This document shows, piece by piece, positions 1 through 8,196 of a stretch of DNA of 64,000 nt (its first letter is position 1; each line of letters opens with the position of its first letter). Made by a program: the position numbers and the translations under genes. The notes below the pieces were generated by a model. The model was not told the DNA's origin. It worked only from the letters and a program-made list of their open reading frames with translations, and did not search any database. This stretch comes from CAIQPV01 sp963719855 (GTDB taxonomy: Bacteria; Pseudomonadota; Gammaproteobacteria; Burkholderiales; Gallionellaceae): positions 806,001 through 870,000 of the forward strand of contig CAVRDK010000001.1 in the NCBI GenBank assembly GCA_963719855.1, read 5' to 3'.

Positions 1-251
1 GCCACTGATGGATTGGCGTTGCGTCGGCTAATGTCGGGAGCCAATGCTAGGCTTATGCGCTTTTTGTAATCATCCAGTGGGTTAGCAACGAGTGCGAAGC
101 GCGCATGCATGAAAGTCTGGTTCTCTTTGCTGAAGGCGTACAGGTCGGAGACGAGGTGCATTAATCCCGCCCGATCAAAATCGGCGAGTCTGTTTTTGAT
201 ATCACTCCAGGAAGGTTTGGACTTCTGGCGTTTTTTGGGTTTATCGGACAT
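1..251 (-). CDS. Conserved hypothetical protein, N-terminal part (runs off window)
   Basis: An open frame runs from an ATG at 251 leftward to the window edge, giving 83 residues of a longer protein. The N-terminus is very basic (starts MSDKPKKRQKSK), followed by a soluble segment with motifs SWSDIK, ADFDRAGLMHLVSDLY and HARFALVANPLDDYKK. This resembles a family of uncharacterised proteins I have seen in proteobacteria, but I cannot name the domain with certainty. The gene continues outside the window, so length and function cannot be judged. It is transcribed away from the other accessory genes and probably belongs to the same genomic island. Confidence 0.65.
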   Translation of the reverse strand, partial: MSDKPKKRQKSKPSWSDIKNRLADFDRAGLMHLVSDLYAFSKENQTFMHARFALVANPLDDYKKRISLALAPDISRRNANPSV

Positions 252-378
252 GGAGCTGAAATCGTAACGGCTAAAACGGATTAGGGCAAGACTGAATGGG
301 GACATTCCGTAAAATAACCATTAAACGGAAGGTCGCCTAAAAGCCACGCTGCATATAGGTTCCATACATGAGGGAAAA

Positions 379-555
379 GTGCCAAACATCATTTATCGGA
401 AAGTTCACGCCAGTTCAGGCTTACGCGAACAAAACGCTTCATTGACTCGATATGGATGGCAGTTCGCCATTAATTGCCATGGCGGTGTGGTGGTGCCAGA
501 CAGATTTTCCGGCTCTCATGCATCTTATTACGCCGCCGCTATTTGCGCATCATGA
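379..555 (+). CDS. Possible small protein, 58 aa, unknown
   Basis: A GTG-initiated frame of 58 codons is preceded by an AGGGA ribosome-binding-like sequence five bases upstream. The product (MPNIIYRKVHASSG... ending ASYYAAAICAS) has a non-random look, with aromatic and glycine residues such as RYGWQF and CHGGVVVPDRF, but no recognised domain. It ends two bases before the end of the convergent gene at 557-796. It may be a genuine small island gene or a remnant. Only sequence composition and the RBS support it. Confidence 0.3.
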   Translation: MPNIIYRKVHASSGLREQNASLTRYGWQFAINCHGGVVVPDRFSGSHASYYAAAICAS

Positions 556-556
556 C

Positions 557-796
557 TCAATTTATTTTTCGATAAAATTCGGTATTGAGTTTGTGCAGCT
601 TGCGATGAAAATCACCTGAGGTGATATGGTCCAACGTGAGCAGCGATAGAAGAATGCCAAAAGCGCTATCTCGATAGCCCGACATTACGCAATTCTCTTT
701 TGTTTGCGAACTCATGTTGAAATGCCCATCGTATTGCTGGATTGAATTGATAAAGCCGTCAACGATTCCCATCAGCTCATTTGCTTTTTTGCTCAT
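557..796 (-). CDS. Hypothetical protein, 79 aa
   Basis: The start is placed at the ATG at 796 because an AAGGAG ribosome-binding site lies seven bases upstream. A longer frame starting at 868 has no such site. The product begins MSKKANELMGIVDGFIN and is a small soluble, probably helical protein with no signal peptide or membrane segment and two histidine-rich stretches near the C-terminus. I do not recognise the family. It is divergent from the recombinase gene that starts at 1035 and lies in the accessory region next to the tRNA-Asp integration site. Confidence 0.6.
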   Translation of the reverse strand: MSKKANELMGIVDGFINSIQQYDGHFNMSSQTKENCVMSGYRDSAFGILLSLLTLDHITSGDFHRKLHKLNTEFYRKIN

Positions 797-1034
797 GATA
801 TTTCTCCTTAAAAAGTGATACCTGACAAAAATAGCAAACTCGACATACAACCCAAAGAAATTTCGCACTTAAGAAATCGAAGCGCATTCTCTGTTTCCCA
901 TCCTGACGAACCATCGGTTGTAGAAAATCCTTTGGGTTGCACACGCACCTGTGTAGATTGTATGAACGCGATCAGTTATGGAAACAAGCATCAAAGCTTT
1001 CCGAAACAGATGCATATTTAGGAGGGGTCATACA

Positions 1035-1676
1035 ATGGCATCAATCAATATCGCGGCTCTGCCGCAACCCAGGCGGATTACGCCAAATTCACTAAATCGG
1101 AATATTCCTCTGCGCCGCAAGAACGCCGACTATCGTAGCCGCGAATACCTCACGGAGCAGGAAGTCGGACAGCTGATGAATGCCGCAGGCAAAGTGGGAC
1201 GGCACGGCCACCGCGACTCAACCCTCATCTTGCTATCCTACCGCCACGGCCTGCGCGTCACCGAATTGGTTAACATGCGCTGGGAGCAAGTTGACCTGAA
1301 AAAAGGTCTGATGCACGTCAATCGCCTCAAGCACGGCGACCCCAGTGTTCATCCAATACACGGACCGGAGTTGCGCGCATTGCGCCGGTTGCAGCGCGAC
1401 TATACAACGACACTGCCGTTTGTGTTCAGCAGCGAGCGTAACGCACCCTTATCGTCGGACGTCATCCGCAAGATAATCGGCAGGGCAGGGGAGGTTGCCA
1501 AACTGCCGTTTTCAGTGCATCCCCACATGCTGCGCCATGCCTGCGGCTACAAGTTGGCACAGGCTGGGCAGGACACGCGAGCAATACAACATTACCTCGG
1601 CCACAAAAACATCCAGCATACTGTTCGATACACCCAACTGTCGCCGGATCGGTTCAAGGATTTCTGGAAAGACTGA
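1035..1676 (+). CDS. Short tyrosine recombinase (FimB/FimE-like integrase)
   Basis: This site-specific recombinase of 213 aa consists essentially of the catalytic domain, without the usual N-terminal arm-binding and SAM-like domains of phage integrases. The catalytic constellation is visible: Arg in GLRVTEL, HMLRH (H-x-x-R), the downstream His in YLGHKNIQH, and the nucleophile Tyr in TVRYTQLSP. The ATG at 1035 is chosen because GGAGGGG lies just upstream; an earlier in-frame start at 978 has no RBS. Short recombinases of this type act as DNA-inversion or mobility enzymes. It sits about 3.5 kb from the tRNA-Asp fragment, so it need not be the enzyme that integrated the island. Confidence 0.85.
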   Translation: MASINIAALPQPRRITPNSLNRNIPLRRKNADYRSREYLTEQEVGQLMNAAGKVGRHGHRDSTLILLSYRHGLRVTELVNMRWEQVDLKKGLMHVNRLKHGDPSVHPIHGPELRALRRLQRDYTTTLPFVFSSERNAPLSSDVIRKIIGRAGEVAKLPFSVHPHMLRHACGYKLAQAGQDTRAIQHYLGHKNIQHTVRYTQLSPDRFKDFWKD

Positions 1677-1767
1677 GAGGACGACAGAAATGTATCGCGT
1701 CCTTGAAGCTAATAAAGTTAACTGCGGCAATAAAATAATTCAGCAATCTTAAAATAATATTTTCACC

Positions 1768-3210
1768 ATGATCAACTACATCACAAAATCCCGAGTCATG
1801 TCAGGACTCAGATGCCCGAAGCGGCTCTGGTTACAGACATATAAACGAAATCTAGCCAAACCATCGGCCACTTCGCAGTTAACTATCGCCAACGGTATCG
1901 AGCTTGGCAATTTGGCCCGATTCAGTTATCCAGATGGGATATTGATCGAATACGTCGGGCAGCCAGAACTTGCGGTGGCAGAGACTGCACAATTGATTGC
2001 TCGTTCGGTACCAGTGCCATTGTTCGAGGCTGCCTTTGTTCATTCAGGCACACTGGTTCGTAGTGACATTCTTGTACCGACCGATGGGGGCTGGCGCATG
2101 ATTGAGGTTAAATCCTCAGGCAGTGTCAAAGACCATCACCTCATCGACTGTGCAGTACAAATGTGGGTACTGCAAGGTGCGGGGGTAAAAGTTAAGCAGG
2201 TGTCTCTGGCGCACGTCGATACCAGCGTTGTGTACGCGGGCGACGGTAACTATGACCAGTTGATCCTAGAAGAGGATGTCACTGAGCAAGTGTGGGCGCT
2301 TTTGCCTGATGTACCGGAAATTCTTGTGTCTCATTGTGACATTCTGCTTAACCCCATGCCCTGCGTCCAGATGGGATCGCAATGCAAGCCGGATTGCCAG
2401 TTGATGGAGTATTGCGAAGAGGGGAGTCCGGAATATCCTGTGAGCATTCTGCCCAATGGACGAAACGTTATCACCGAACTGCAAGAAGCTGGCATCGAAG
2501 ATGTGCGGGAAATACCTGATGGTGTGCTCAAGAACGAACGCCATATCACTGTCTGGCAAGTAACATGCACACAACAGCCATTTATTTCGGCAGCGCTAAA
2601 GGCCGAGTTGACCAAGCTGCCCTATCCGCGCTTTTATCTGGATTTCGAGACTATTAACTTTGTTCTCCCACGCTGGGCAGGAACACGTCCTCATCAGCAA
2701 TTGCCTTTCCAGTGGTCATGCCATGTCGAACGGCAGAACGGAGAGCTGGAGCACCACGAATTTCTCGATACCAGTGGCAACGCTCCAATGCACGCTTTTG
2801 CTGAAAGTTTGATCATGGCTCTTGAGAAGGATGGACCAATTATTGTCTATGGCACTTTCGAGAGCACAGTGATTAAGGGGCTTATTGGATTTTGCCCGGA
2901 TATCGAACGTGCATTGAACGACATCAATGACAGATTGGTGAACCTGCTACCGTGGCTGCAGAACCACTACTACCATCCCGCCATGAAGGGTTCGTGGTCG
3001 ATCAAGGCGGTACTTCCGACAATTGCACCTCACCTTGATTATTCGCAATTGGAGGATGTACAGAACGGCACACTGGCACAACTGGCTTACCTTGAAATTA
3101 CTGACAAGCAAGCCGATCCGGTCATACGTGATCAGAAAATCCGCAACCTTCTCAAATACTGCGAACTGGATACGCAGGCGATGGTGGAAGTGGTGAGATT
3201 CTTTGCATAA
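1768..3210 (+). CDS. DUF2779 family protein with Cas4/RecB-like and DEDD-like nuclease modules
   Basis: A 480-aa protein. The N-terminal half looks like a PD-(D/E)XK nuclease of the RecB/Cas4 type: a cysteine in the GLRCPKRLWL motif, then RSDILVP followed by MIEVKSS (the D...ExK core), then three cysteines in CKPDCQLMEYC around residues 209-218 that could complete an iron-sulfur cluster as in Cas4 and AddB. The C-terminal half carries the DUF2779 signature beginning with RFYLDFETI (an RNase H/DnaQ-like D-x-E), VYGTFES, and YCELDTQAM. The family is widespread and uncharacterised. It lies 91 bases after the recombinase gene and upstream of two further accessory genes. Function is inferred from motifs only. 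Confidence 0.85.
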   Translation: MINYITKSRVMSGLRCPKRLWLQTYKRNLAKPSATSQLTIANGIELGNLARFSYPDGILIEYVGQPELAVAETAQLIARSVPVPLFEAAFVHSGTLVRSDILVPTDGGWRMIEVKSSGSVKDHHLIDCAVQMWVLQGAGVKVKQVSLAHVDTSVVYAGDGNYDQLILEEDVTEQVWALLPDVPEILVSHCDILLNPMPCVQMGSQCKPDCQLMEYCEEGSPEYPVSILPNGRNVITELQEAGIEDVREIPDGVLKNERHITVWQVTCTQQPFISAALKAELTKLPYPRFYLDFETINFVLPRWAGTRPHQQLPFQWSCHVERQNGELEHHEFLDTSGNAPMHAFAESLIMALEKDGPIIVYGTFESTVIKGLIGFCPDIERALNDINDRLVNLLPWLQNHYYHPAMKGSWSIKAVLPTIAPHLDYSQLEDVQNGTLAQLAYLEITDKQADPVIRDQKIRNLLKYCELDTQAMVEVVRFFA

Positions 3211-3316
3211 TTTCAGGTGAATCCGGTCAGCCTGTAATTTAATTTGAACTGATGCCATTCAAGTGCATCTTTTCCGGGCAGGGTACCCCTAATTTTTAGA
3301 ACAGGAGACAAAAACC

Positions 3317-3577
3317 ATGTTTGGTTTTATAAGGTCAATTTTCAGTATTAGCAGTGAACCAATGATTGACACCACCCCCTCTGTCAACATTGACGGGACG
3401 CCGATGTGTGGAGATATTGATATCCACGGAAATCCTTTCGGGGTCATGTCAAATGACGATATTTTTTTATGCGACAGCAGTATGAGTATGTTTGACGACG
3501 GCCACGGTTGCGGGTGCGGTAGCAACATGTTCGATGATACTTTCAACAGTTGCAGCGGCAGCATGTTTGACGATTAA
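3317..3577 (+). CDS. Small acidic protein with MFDD repeats, 86 aa
   Basis: A good ribosome-binding site (AGGAG) precedes the ATG. The protein starts with a short hydrophobic stretch (MFGFIRSIFSIS), contains GTPMCGDIDIHGNPFG, which resembles small island or plasmid proteins with a GNPFG motif that I recall but cannot verify, and ends with three copies of an S/N-MFDD unit separated by glycine, serine and cysteine residues (GHGCGCGSN). Five cysteines in total. Role unknown. It is 16 bases from the TTG start candidate of the phosphoribosyltransferase and probably co-transcribed with it. Confidence 0.6.
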   Translation: MFGFIRSIFSISSEPMIDTTPSVNIDGTPMCGDIDIHGNPFGVMSNDDIFLCDSSMSMFDDGHGCGCGSNMFDDTFNSCSGSMFDD

Positions 3578-3673
3578 CTATCGGTACGCCATTTGTCGCT
3601 GATCGAGGGACGCCCTTTCAGTGCCATTTGCAGTAGTTATCTGAGTGTGAATAACAGTGATAAAATCCATCGC

Positions 3674-4408
3674 ATGAAACCGCCAAGAACAAGCTGGAGG
3701 GATTTCCCTGGTGTACTGATACACGCCAACGAGTCCGCAGTTAAACAGCACCCGCATTATTGGGCAGCCAAAACAGGCGATGCAATTGCTGCGGATAATC
3801 TGGTGCGTGACACGCTCAATCTGGAACAAATTGACGCACTCATCACCTTGCTGACTGGGCATCAGCCGATCTTGGTTAGCGCTCATGCTTACGAGCAAAA
3901 TGGGGTGAATGCCATCCCTGAAGTTTTTGCCGACGAGTTGTCGTTACGGCTTGGCTGGGAAGTGGATGATGGCGTGGTTCAGGTGAATGTCGTATCCCAT
4001 ACTGGTGCGGACGGTTTCTCGCGGCTTGCGCGCCAAGCAGAATTTGACGGCACAATTCAACCCGGAGCGGAGTATGTTATGGTGGACGATTTTGTGGGCA
4101 TGGGCGGTACACTTGCCAATCTGCGTGGTCACATCGAAACGAATGGAGGAAAAGTATTAGCTGCCGTGGCCTTGACAGGCAAGCCGCATTCGGCCAAATT
4201 GTGTCTTACACAAGACAGTCTTGATGAATTAAGGAGCAAGCATGGAACAGAACTTGAAAATTGGTGGCAAAAGCGATTCGGTCACGCCTTCGACGCGCTT
4301 ACTGAATCAGAAGCTCGGTACCTTATCCGCACCTCGGATGCTGCAACCATCCGAAATCGCATTGCTGCGGCAGAGCAAGCAGGAAATCGCCCGGAGGGTG
4401 GCGGGTAA
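3674..4408 (+). CDS. Phosphoribosyltransferase domain protein
   Basis: A 244-aa protein with the PRPP-binding loop of type I phosphoribosyltransferases: YVMVDDFVGMGGTLANL (two acidic residues, then the GMGGTL phosphate-binding turn), preceded by a QAEFDG segment. The N-terminus has WRDFPGVLIHANESAVKQHP, and the C-terminus has LENWWQKRFGHAFDALTESE, both typical of an uncharacterised island-borne PRTase family. Substrate base unknown. I chose the ATG at 3674, which starts just before the conserved WRDFPG block. A TTG at 3593 would add 27 residues, and neither start has a clear RBS. It follows the MFDD protein gene directly, suggesting a small accessory operon. Confidence 0.75.
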   Translation: MKPPRTSWRDFPGVLIHANESAVKQHPHYWAAKTGDAIAADNLVRDTLNLEQIDALITLLTGHQPILVSAHAYEQNGVNAIPEVFADELSLRLGWEVDDGVVQVNVVSHTGADGFSRLARQAEFDGTIQPGAEYVMVDDFVGMGGTLANLRGHIETNGGKVLAAVALTGKPHSAKLCLTQDSLDELRSKHGTELENWWQKRFGHAFDALTESEARYLIRTSDAATIRNRIAAAEQAGNRPEGGG

Positions 4409-4432
4409 ATAACACACTTCATCCTTGCCTCA

Positions 4433-4573
4433 TCAAACAGCCTTCACAAATTCTGTCGCAATTACATTCTCCGCGTCCTTATGGAGCAATAACTCAAGAC
4501 GGTCACCCAACAAACGCCATGCTTCGGCTTGCTTGTTCGCATAGCCACCGCTTGTACACACTGTAACCCCCAT
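4433..4573 (-). CDS. Small ORF or C-terminal gene remnant, 46 aa
   Basis: An open frame beginning MGVTVCTSGGYANKQAEAW and ending NVIATEFVKAV reads like part of a real soluble protein (RLLGDRLELLLHKDAE is a good amphipathic helix). A GGAGG sequence lies well upstream, too far for an optimal ribosome-binding site, so this may be the tail of a decayed gene. It converges on the phosphoribosyltransferase gene. No family recognised. Confidence 0.3.
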   Translation of the reverse strand: MGVTVCTSGGYANKQAEAWRLLGDRLELLLHKDAENVIATEFVKAV

Positions 4574-4879
4574 CAAAAGGGCATTCGCTTTTTAATCCTC
4601 CAGGTTTCTGATACCTAATGTACCCAAAAAACTTGGCAAGATTATGATTTTTTTTGCATCTCCAACTTACGCTTCAAGCGAAAAAAGTTAGCAAAATCTA
4701 ACTGGCGAATACCCTTTTGAAGGGAGTGACGGGCTCACTTTACATACATTCATTGAAACAAGCAGCCTAATAATATACATATAAGTTTATTCTGGAAATT
4801 ATTGGCTGTTTGTCCGTCATTAAAATATCAAGTTTGGTTGCGCATAAGCGATCGAGTAACGTCTATGCTGTCGATGACA

Positions 4880-5010
4880 GAACACCACGGCTTTAGCCGT
4901 TGATGAATGAGGTTTCCCGACACTATGGCGAGCCAATGAGCGAAGTGAAAGTGTCGGGTCGGCCAAAGGCCGTAACATTCAGAACCCCCGGCTTCAGCAG
5001 GGGAATCTAT
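4880..5010 (+). repeat. Cluster of short palindromes, possible IS200/IS605-type end remnant
   Basis: The stretch between 4574 and 5182 has no convincing gene. Inside it are several imperfect palindromes: ACGGCTTTAGCCGT near 4889, a longer pair CCGACACT/AGTGTCGG around 4917-4960, GGCCAAAGGCC near 4964, and CCCCCGGCTTCAGCAGGGG near 4985. Closely spaced subterminal hairpins of this kind are typical of IS200/IS605 ends and related guide-RNA regions. No transposase or TnpB gene is present next to it. The assignment is inference from form only. Confidence 0.35.
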
Positions 5011-5182
5011 GAGAGGTTTCATGGTGCGCCGATTCGTGCAATTGCCAGTCAAGGCAGGAAGCTGGTATTATGCGTCCTGAATTTCATAAGATCACAGAAG
5101 CTCCCCCCGTAGTTATGCGGGTTTTAGAGTCGGTCATCTTATGAAAAAAGTGTAGTAAGTCCTTGAATTGTTGGTGTGGGTA

Positions 5183-5234
5183 TACCGGCCTGTCACGCCG
5201 GGGGTCGCGGGTTCGAGTCCCGTCCACTCCGCCA
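5183..5234 (+). tRNA. 3' fragment of tRNA-Asp (GTC), attachment-site duplicate
   Basis: The sequence from TACCGG to the terminal CCA matches the 3' two-thirds of bacterial tRNA-Asp: anticodon loop with GTC at 5192-5194, a variable loop, GGTTCGAGTCC in the T arm and an acceptor strand ending CCGCCA. The 5' part (acceptor 5' strand and D arm) is missing; the bases before 5183 do not match a tRNA. This is therefore a duplicated att half left by integration of an island into the 3' end of a tRNA-Asp gene, whose intact copy should lie outside the window to the left. Confidence 0.8.
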
Positions 5235-5237
5235 ATA
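5217..5237 (+). repeat. attL-like direct repeat of the second integrated element
   Basis: These 21 bases, covering the end of the tRNA-Asp fragment plus ATA, occur again exactly and in the same orientation at 9609-9629. Between the two copies lies a truncated integrase, an IS21 element and two cargo genes, the expected layout of a small integrated element. Confidence 0.75.
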
Positions 5238-5312
5238 TGTGCCTAGGTCGATGATTTAAAACGTTGTAATAGTCGTTTTAAACGCTTACGTGGGCAAAAA
5301 GGGAACCAAACT

Positions 5313-5345
5313 AGGGACACAACCTTACGGTTGAGTCCCTTTTTT
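5313..5345 (+). terminator. Rho-independent terminator downstream of the tRNA-Asp fragment
   Basis: A 12-base stem with one mismatch (AGGGACACAACC pairing with GGTTGAGTCCCT) and a TTAC loop is followed by a run of six T. A near-copy lies at 9695-9728, the same distance class after the other tRNA-Asp end, so the terminator appears to belong to the tRNA locus and to have been duplicated with it or recruited by the element. Confidence 0.8.
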
Positions 5346-5346
5346 C

Positions 5347-5841
5347 ATGCCCCTAAATCTTGCGCACCACCTCAGATTGTCACGCTGTGGCATTTTCTAT
5401 TTCCGCATGCGTGTTCCCGTCCCTTTGCGACCTGCCATCGGCAAGCGGGAAATCCTCCACTCACTCAAAACCCGCAGCCCAGCCATAGCAAGACGTATGG
5501 CTTATAATCTCACCTCCCAAACTCTCGCACTGTTTGAGCAAATGACCTTCGACCCCAGCAAGTTTAATCCCGCAGACCCTTCGACCTTTCCAACTGCTGC
5601 CGATAGAGCCGCCGAAGCTGAGGAGTTGCTTTCAGCCTTGGGCGACTTGAGCGACTTGCCAAAACCGAGGAAACGCTTCGAGATAGACCTTTCACGGGGC
5701 ATTATGAAAAGCGATACCCCCGAAGACTATGCACGAATGATGGAAGCCTTGCCCTTTGCGATGGAAGCGTTTAAATCAGCCCCAGCACCCGCACCAGCAG
5801 CCCCAGCGCCAGCGCAATACATCGAACCACCCCCAGCCTGA
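5347..5841 (+). pseudogene. Truncated tyrosine integrase, N-terminal part (DUF6538-like)
   Basis: The frame encodes about 164 residues: HLRLSRCGIFYFRMRVPVPL and GKREILHSLKTRSPAIARRM are the hallmark N-terminal arm-binding segment (DUF6538-like) of tyrosine integrases, followed by a low-complexity Pro/Ala tail. The catalytic domain is missing, because the IS21 element begins at 5839 and supplies the TGA stop. No C-terminal integrase sequence appears beyond the IS at 8304, so the gene is permanently broken. It lies just inside the tRNA-Asp attachment copy, the usual place for an element's integrase, and presumably integrated the 5217-9629 element before being inactivated. Confidence 0.8.
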
Positions 5842-5912
5842 GTTTTTGCGTTTAAATCTGACCCGGGTGTTGCATCGAATTTTGACCCACCCTAAGTTTA
5901 TATCTTAACGGT

Positions 5913-6689
5913 TCAGGTTGTGGATAGTTTTCTGGTTTTGCCCCCCTTTCCAGTTTGAGTCGAGCTGTTCTTAAAACGGTAACTATCGTTGCCGGTCTCA
6001 ATGATGTGGCAGTGATGGGTAAGCCTGTCCAATAGTGCCGTCGTCATCTTTGGATCCCCAAACACGTTGCCCCATTCTGCAAAGCTCAGGTTGGTCGTTA
6101 TCACAAGGCTTGTTCGCTCATAGAGCTTGCCGATGAAGTGAAACAGCAAAGCACCGCCTGCCTGGCTGAACGGCAAGTAGCCCAGTTCATCCAGAATCAC
6201 CAAGTCGGCATACATCATTCGGCTGGCAAGTTGCCCCTGCTTGCCAGCGGCCTTCTCGAGTTCCAGCGTATTGACCAGTTCGATGGTCGAGAAGAAGCGC
6301 ACCCGGCGGTGCTGATGCTGCACGGCCTGCACACCCAATGCAGTGGCAAGGTGTGTCTTGCCTGTGCCGGGGCCACCGACCAGCACTACGTTGTGCGCCT
6401 GATCCAGAAACTCACAGCGATGCAATTGGCGAATCAGTGCCTCATTCGCCTCGCTCTGGCTAAAGTCGAAGCTCGCCAGGTCGCGGTAGGCCGGGAACCT
6501 GGCTGCCTTCATCTGGTAGCCGATAGAGCGTACCTCACGCTCAGCCATCTCCGCTTTGATTAGAGTTCCCAGCATCTCCTGCGCATTCTGGTATGCAGGC
6601 GAATTCTGCCTGGCCAGTTCGTCGACGGCTTGCGCCATACCGTACAACTTGATCGCCTTGAGCGAGGTCATCATAGCTTCATGCTGCAT
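5913..6689 (-). CDS. istB: IS21-family helper ATPase IstB
   Basis: IstB is an AAA+ ATPase of the DnaC/DnaA clade that assists the IstA transposase in target capture. The 258-aa product has the Walker A motif GGPGTGKTHLATALG and Walker B LVILDELGYLPF, with the N-terminal MQHEAMMTSLKAIKLYGMAQ typical of the family. The start at 6689 is preceded by GGGAGG; a longer frame to 6725 runs inside istA. It overlaps the 3' end of istA by 11 bases, as usual in IS21. Length is normal and the gene looks intact. Confidence 0.95.
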   Translation of the reverse strand: MQHEAMMTSLKAIKLYGMAQAVDELARQNSPAYQNAQEMLGTLIKAEMAEREVRSIGYQMKAARFPAYRDLASFDFSQSEANEALIRQLHRCEFLDQAHNVVLVGGPGTGKTHLATALGVQAVQHQHRRVRFFSTIELVNTLELEKAAGKQGQLASRMMYADLVILDELGYLPFSQAGGALLFHFIGKLYERTSLVITTNLSFAEWGNVFGDPKMTTALLDRLTHHCHIIETGNDSYRFKNSSTQTGKGGKTRKLSTT

Positions 6690-8196
6690 GGCGCACCTCC
6701 CGTAGCTCATCATAGCGACTGACATTAGCCTGCGGTTCGACCATCAGCGTCAGCGGAGTATCAATGGGAGCTGGTGGTGCGGGCTCAATCAGCCGTTTGA
6801 GAAGATTGAGCACATGCTGCTTGGATGGCACACCGGCCTCCAAGGCCAACTCGACCGCCGCCAGCACCGCTGACTCATCATGTTGTAGAACCAGCGCCAG
6901 TATCTCAACCATCTCCCGATCACCGCCTTGGCGCTTGAGCAGAATGGCCTGCAATCGCTTGAAGGCATCAGGCAGCTCGGTGAACGGCGCACCATTGCGC
7001 AATGCGCCGGGTTTGCGCTGTAATACGCTCAGGTAATGGCGCCAGTCATAAATGGTTCGCCCAATTGCAGGATTGCGTTGAATCAGCCGTGCATGTTCGG
7101 CAATAACCTGTGCCTCGGCCACAAACACCAGCCGGTCGGCATACACTCGAAGGCTGATCGGACGGTTGGCATAGGAGGCTGGTACGCTATAGCGGTTGCG
7201 TTCGAACGTGACCAGACAGGTCGGCGATACACGTTTGATATGTTCCACAAATCCGTCGAACGGACAGGGCAGCGCCATCAGGTAAGGGCGTTCGGCAGCA
7301 TAAACATCGGCAACGCTGCGGTCAGGCTGCTCAGGATGGGTAATCTCGCTCCAGAGTGATACACACCGCTGTTGCAACCAATCATTGAGTTCAGCCAAAC
7401 TGCCGAATGTTGGTAACTGGTTCCATATGCGGTGACGTGAATCCCGTACGTTCTTCTCAACTTGCCCCTTCTCCCAGCCGGATGCAGGATTACAGAACTC
7501 GGCATCGTACAGGTGGTGGCTCACCATGGCAGTGAAACGGATGTTGACATCACGCTGCTTGCCGCGTTTTACCTTATCCACGGCAGTCTTCATGTTGTCG
7601 TAGATGCCACGGGCAGGCACACCACCAAAGGTTGCGAAGGCATGGTTATGAGCATCGAACAGCATCTCGTGCGTCTGAAGCGGATAGGCACGCAAGAAGA
7701 ATGCTCGGCTGTGGCTGAGCTTGAAGTGCGCAACTTGCAACTTGGTTCGTTCACCTGCTATGACCGCCCAGTCCTCGCTCCAGTCGAACTGAAATGCTTC
7801 TCCTGGTGCAAAAGTAAGTGGGATGAATGTGCCGCGACCAGCGGTCTTGGCCAGTTCCTGCTGCTCTTGCCGCCATCGCTTGGCAAAGGCTGCAACTCGG
7901 TCATAGGAACCGGTAAAGCCCAACTGCACCAAGTCTCGGTAAAGTTGTTTGAGACTACGTTTCTGTTTGCGTCCCTTGCTGGCCTCTGTCTTTAGCCATG
8001 CCGCCAGTTTGGCAGCATAGTCATCCAGCTTGCTCGGGGTCTTGCGTTTAGGATAATTCGGCTCAACAACTTCGTTGGACAAATACTTCCTGATGGTATT
8101 TCGAGCGATTCCGGTCTTGCGGACTATCTCTCGAATCGGCATGTTATCGCGTAAATGCCAACGCCTGATGCTGCTTAATATCGCCACGTTGATCAC
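6679..8196 (-). CDS. istA: IS21-family transposase IstA
   Basis: The DDE transposase of the element, 505 aa. It has an N-terminal helix-turn-helix (MPIREIVRKTGIARNTIRKYL) and an RNase H-fold integrase core with acidic residues in FQFDWSEDWA, GIYDNMKTAV and KGQVEKNVRDSRH, followed by the C-terminal domain typical of IstA (RNRYSVPASYANRPISLRVY). Full length and no internal stops, so the element may be active. It is the upstream gene of a two-gene operon with istB. Confidence 0.95.
   Translation of the reverse strand: MINVAILSSIRRWHLRDNMPIREIVRKTGIARNTIRKYLSNEVVEPNYPKRKTPSKLDDYAAKLAAWLKTEASKGRKQKRSLKQLYRDLVQLGFTGSYDRVAAFAKRWRQEQQELAKTAGRGTFIPLTFAPGEAFQFDWSEDWAVIAGERTKLQVAHFKLSHSRAFFLRAYPLQTHEMLFDAHNHAFATFGGVPARGIYDNMKTAVDKVKRGKQRDVNIRFTAMVSHHLYDAEFCNPASGWEKGQVEKNVRDSRHRIWNQLPTFGSLAELNDWLQQRCVSLWSEITHPEQPDRSVADVYAAERPYLMALPCPFDGFVEHIKRVSPTCLVTFERNRYSVPASYANRPISLRVYADRLVFVAEAQVIAEHARLIQRNPAIGRTIYDWRHYLSVLQRKPGALRNGAPFTELPDAFKRLQAILLKRQGGDREMVEILALVLQHDESAVLAAVELALEAGVPSKQHVLNLLKRLIEPAPPAPIDTPLTLMVEPQANVSRYDELREVRHAA

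Noticed and set aside
815..1021. 68-codon plus-strand ORF ahead of the recombinase
   Set aside because: No RBS, overlaps the divergent upstream region of the gene at 557-796, and the sequence looks random except for two cysteine pairs. Its stop happens to abut the RBS of the recombinase gene.
5160..5234. Complete tRNA-Asp gene
   Set aside because: The 5' acceptor strand and D arm are absent, so the sequence cannot fold as a full tRNA.
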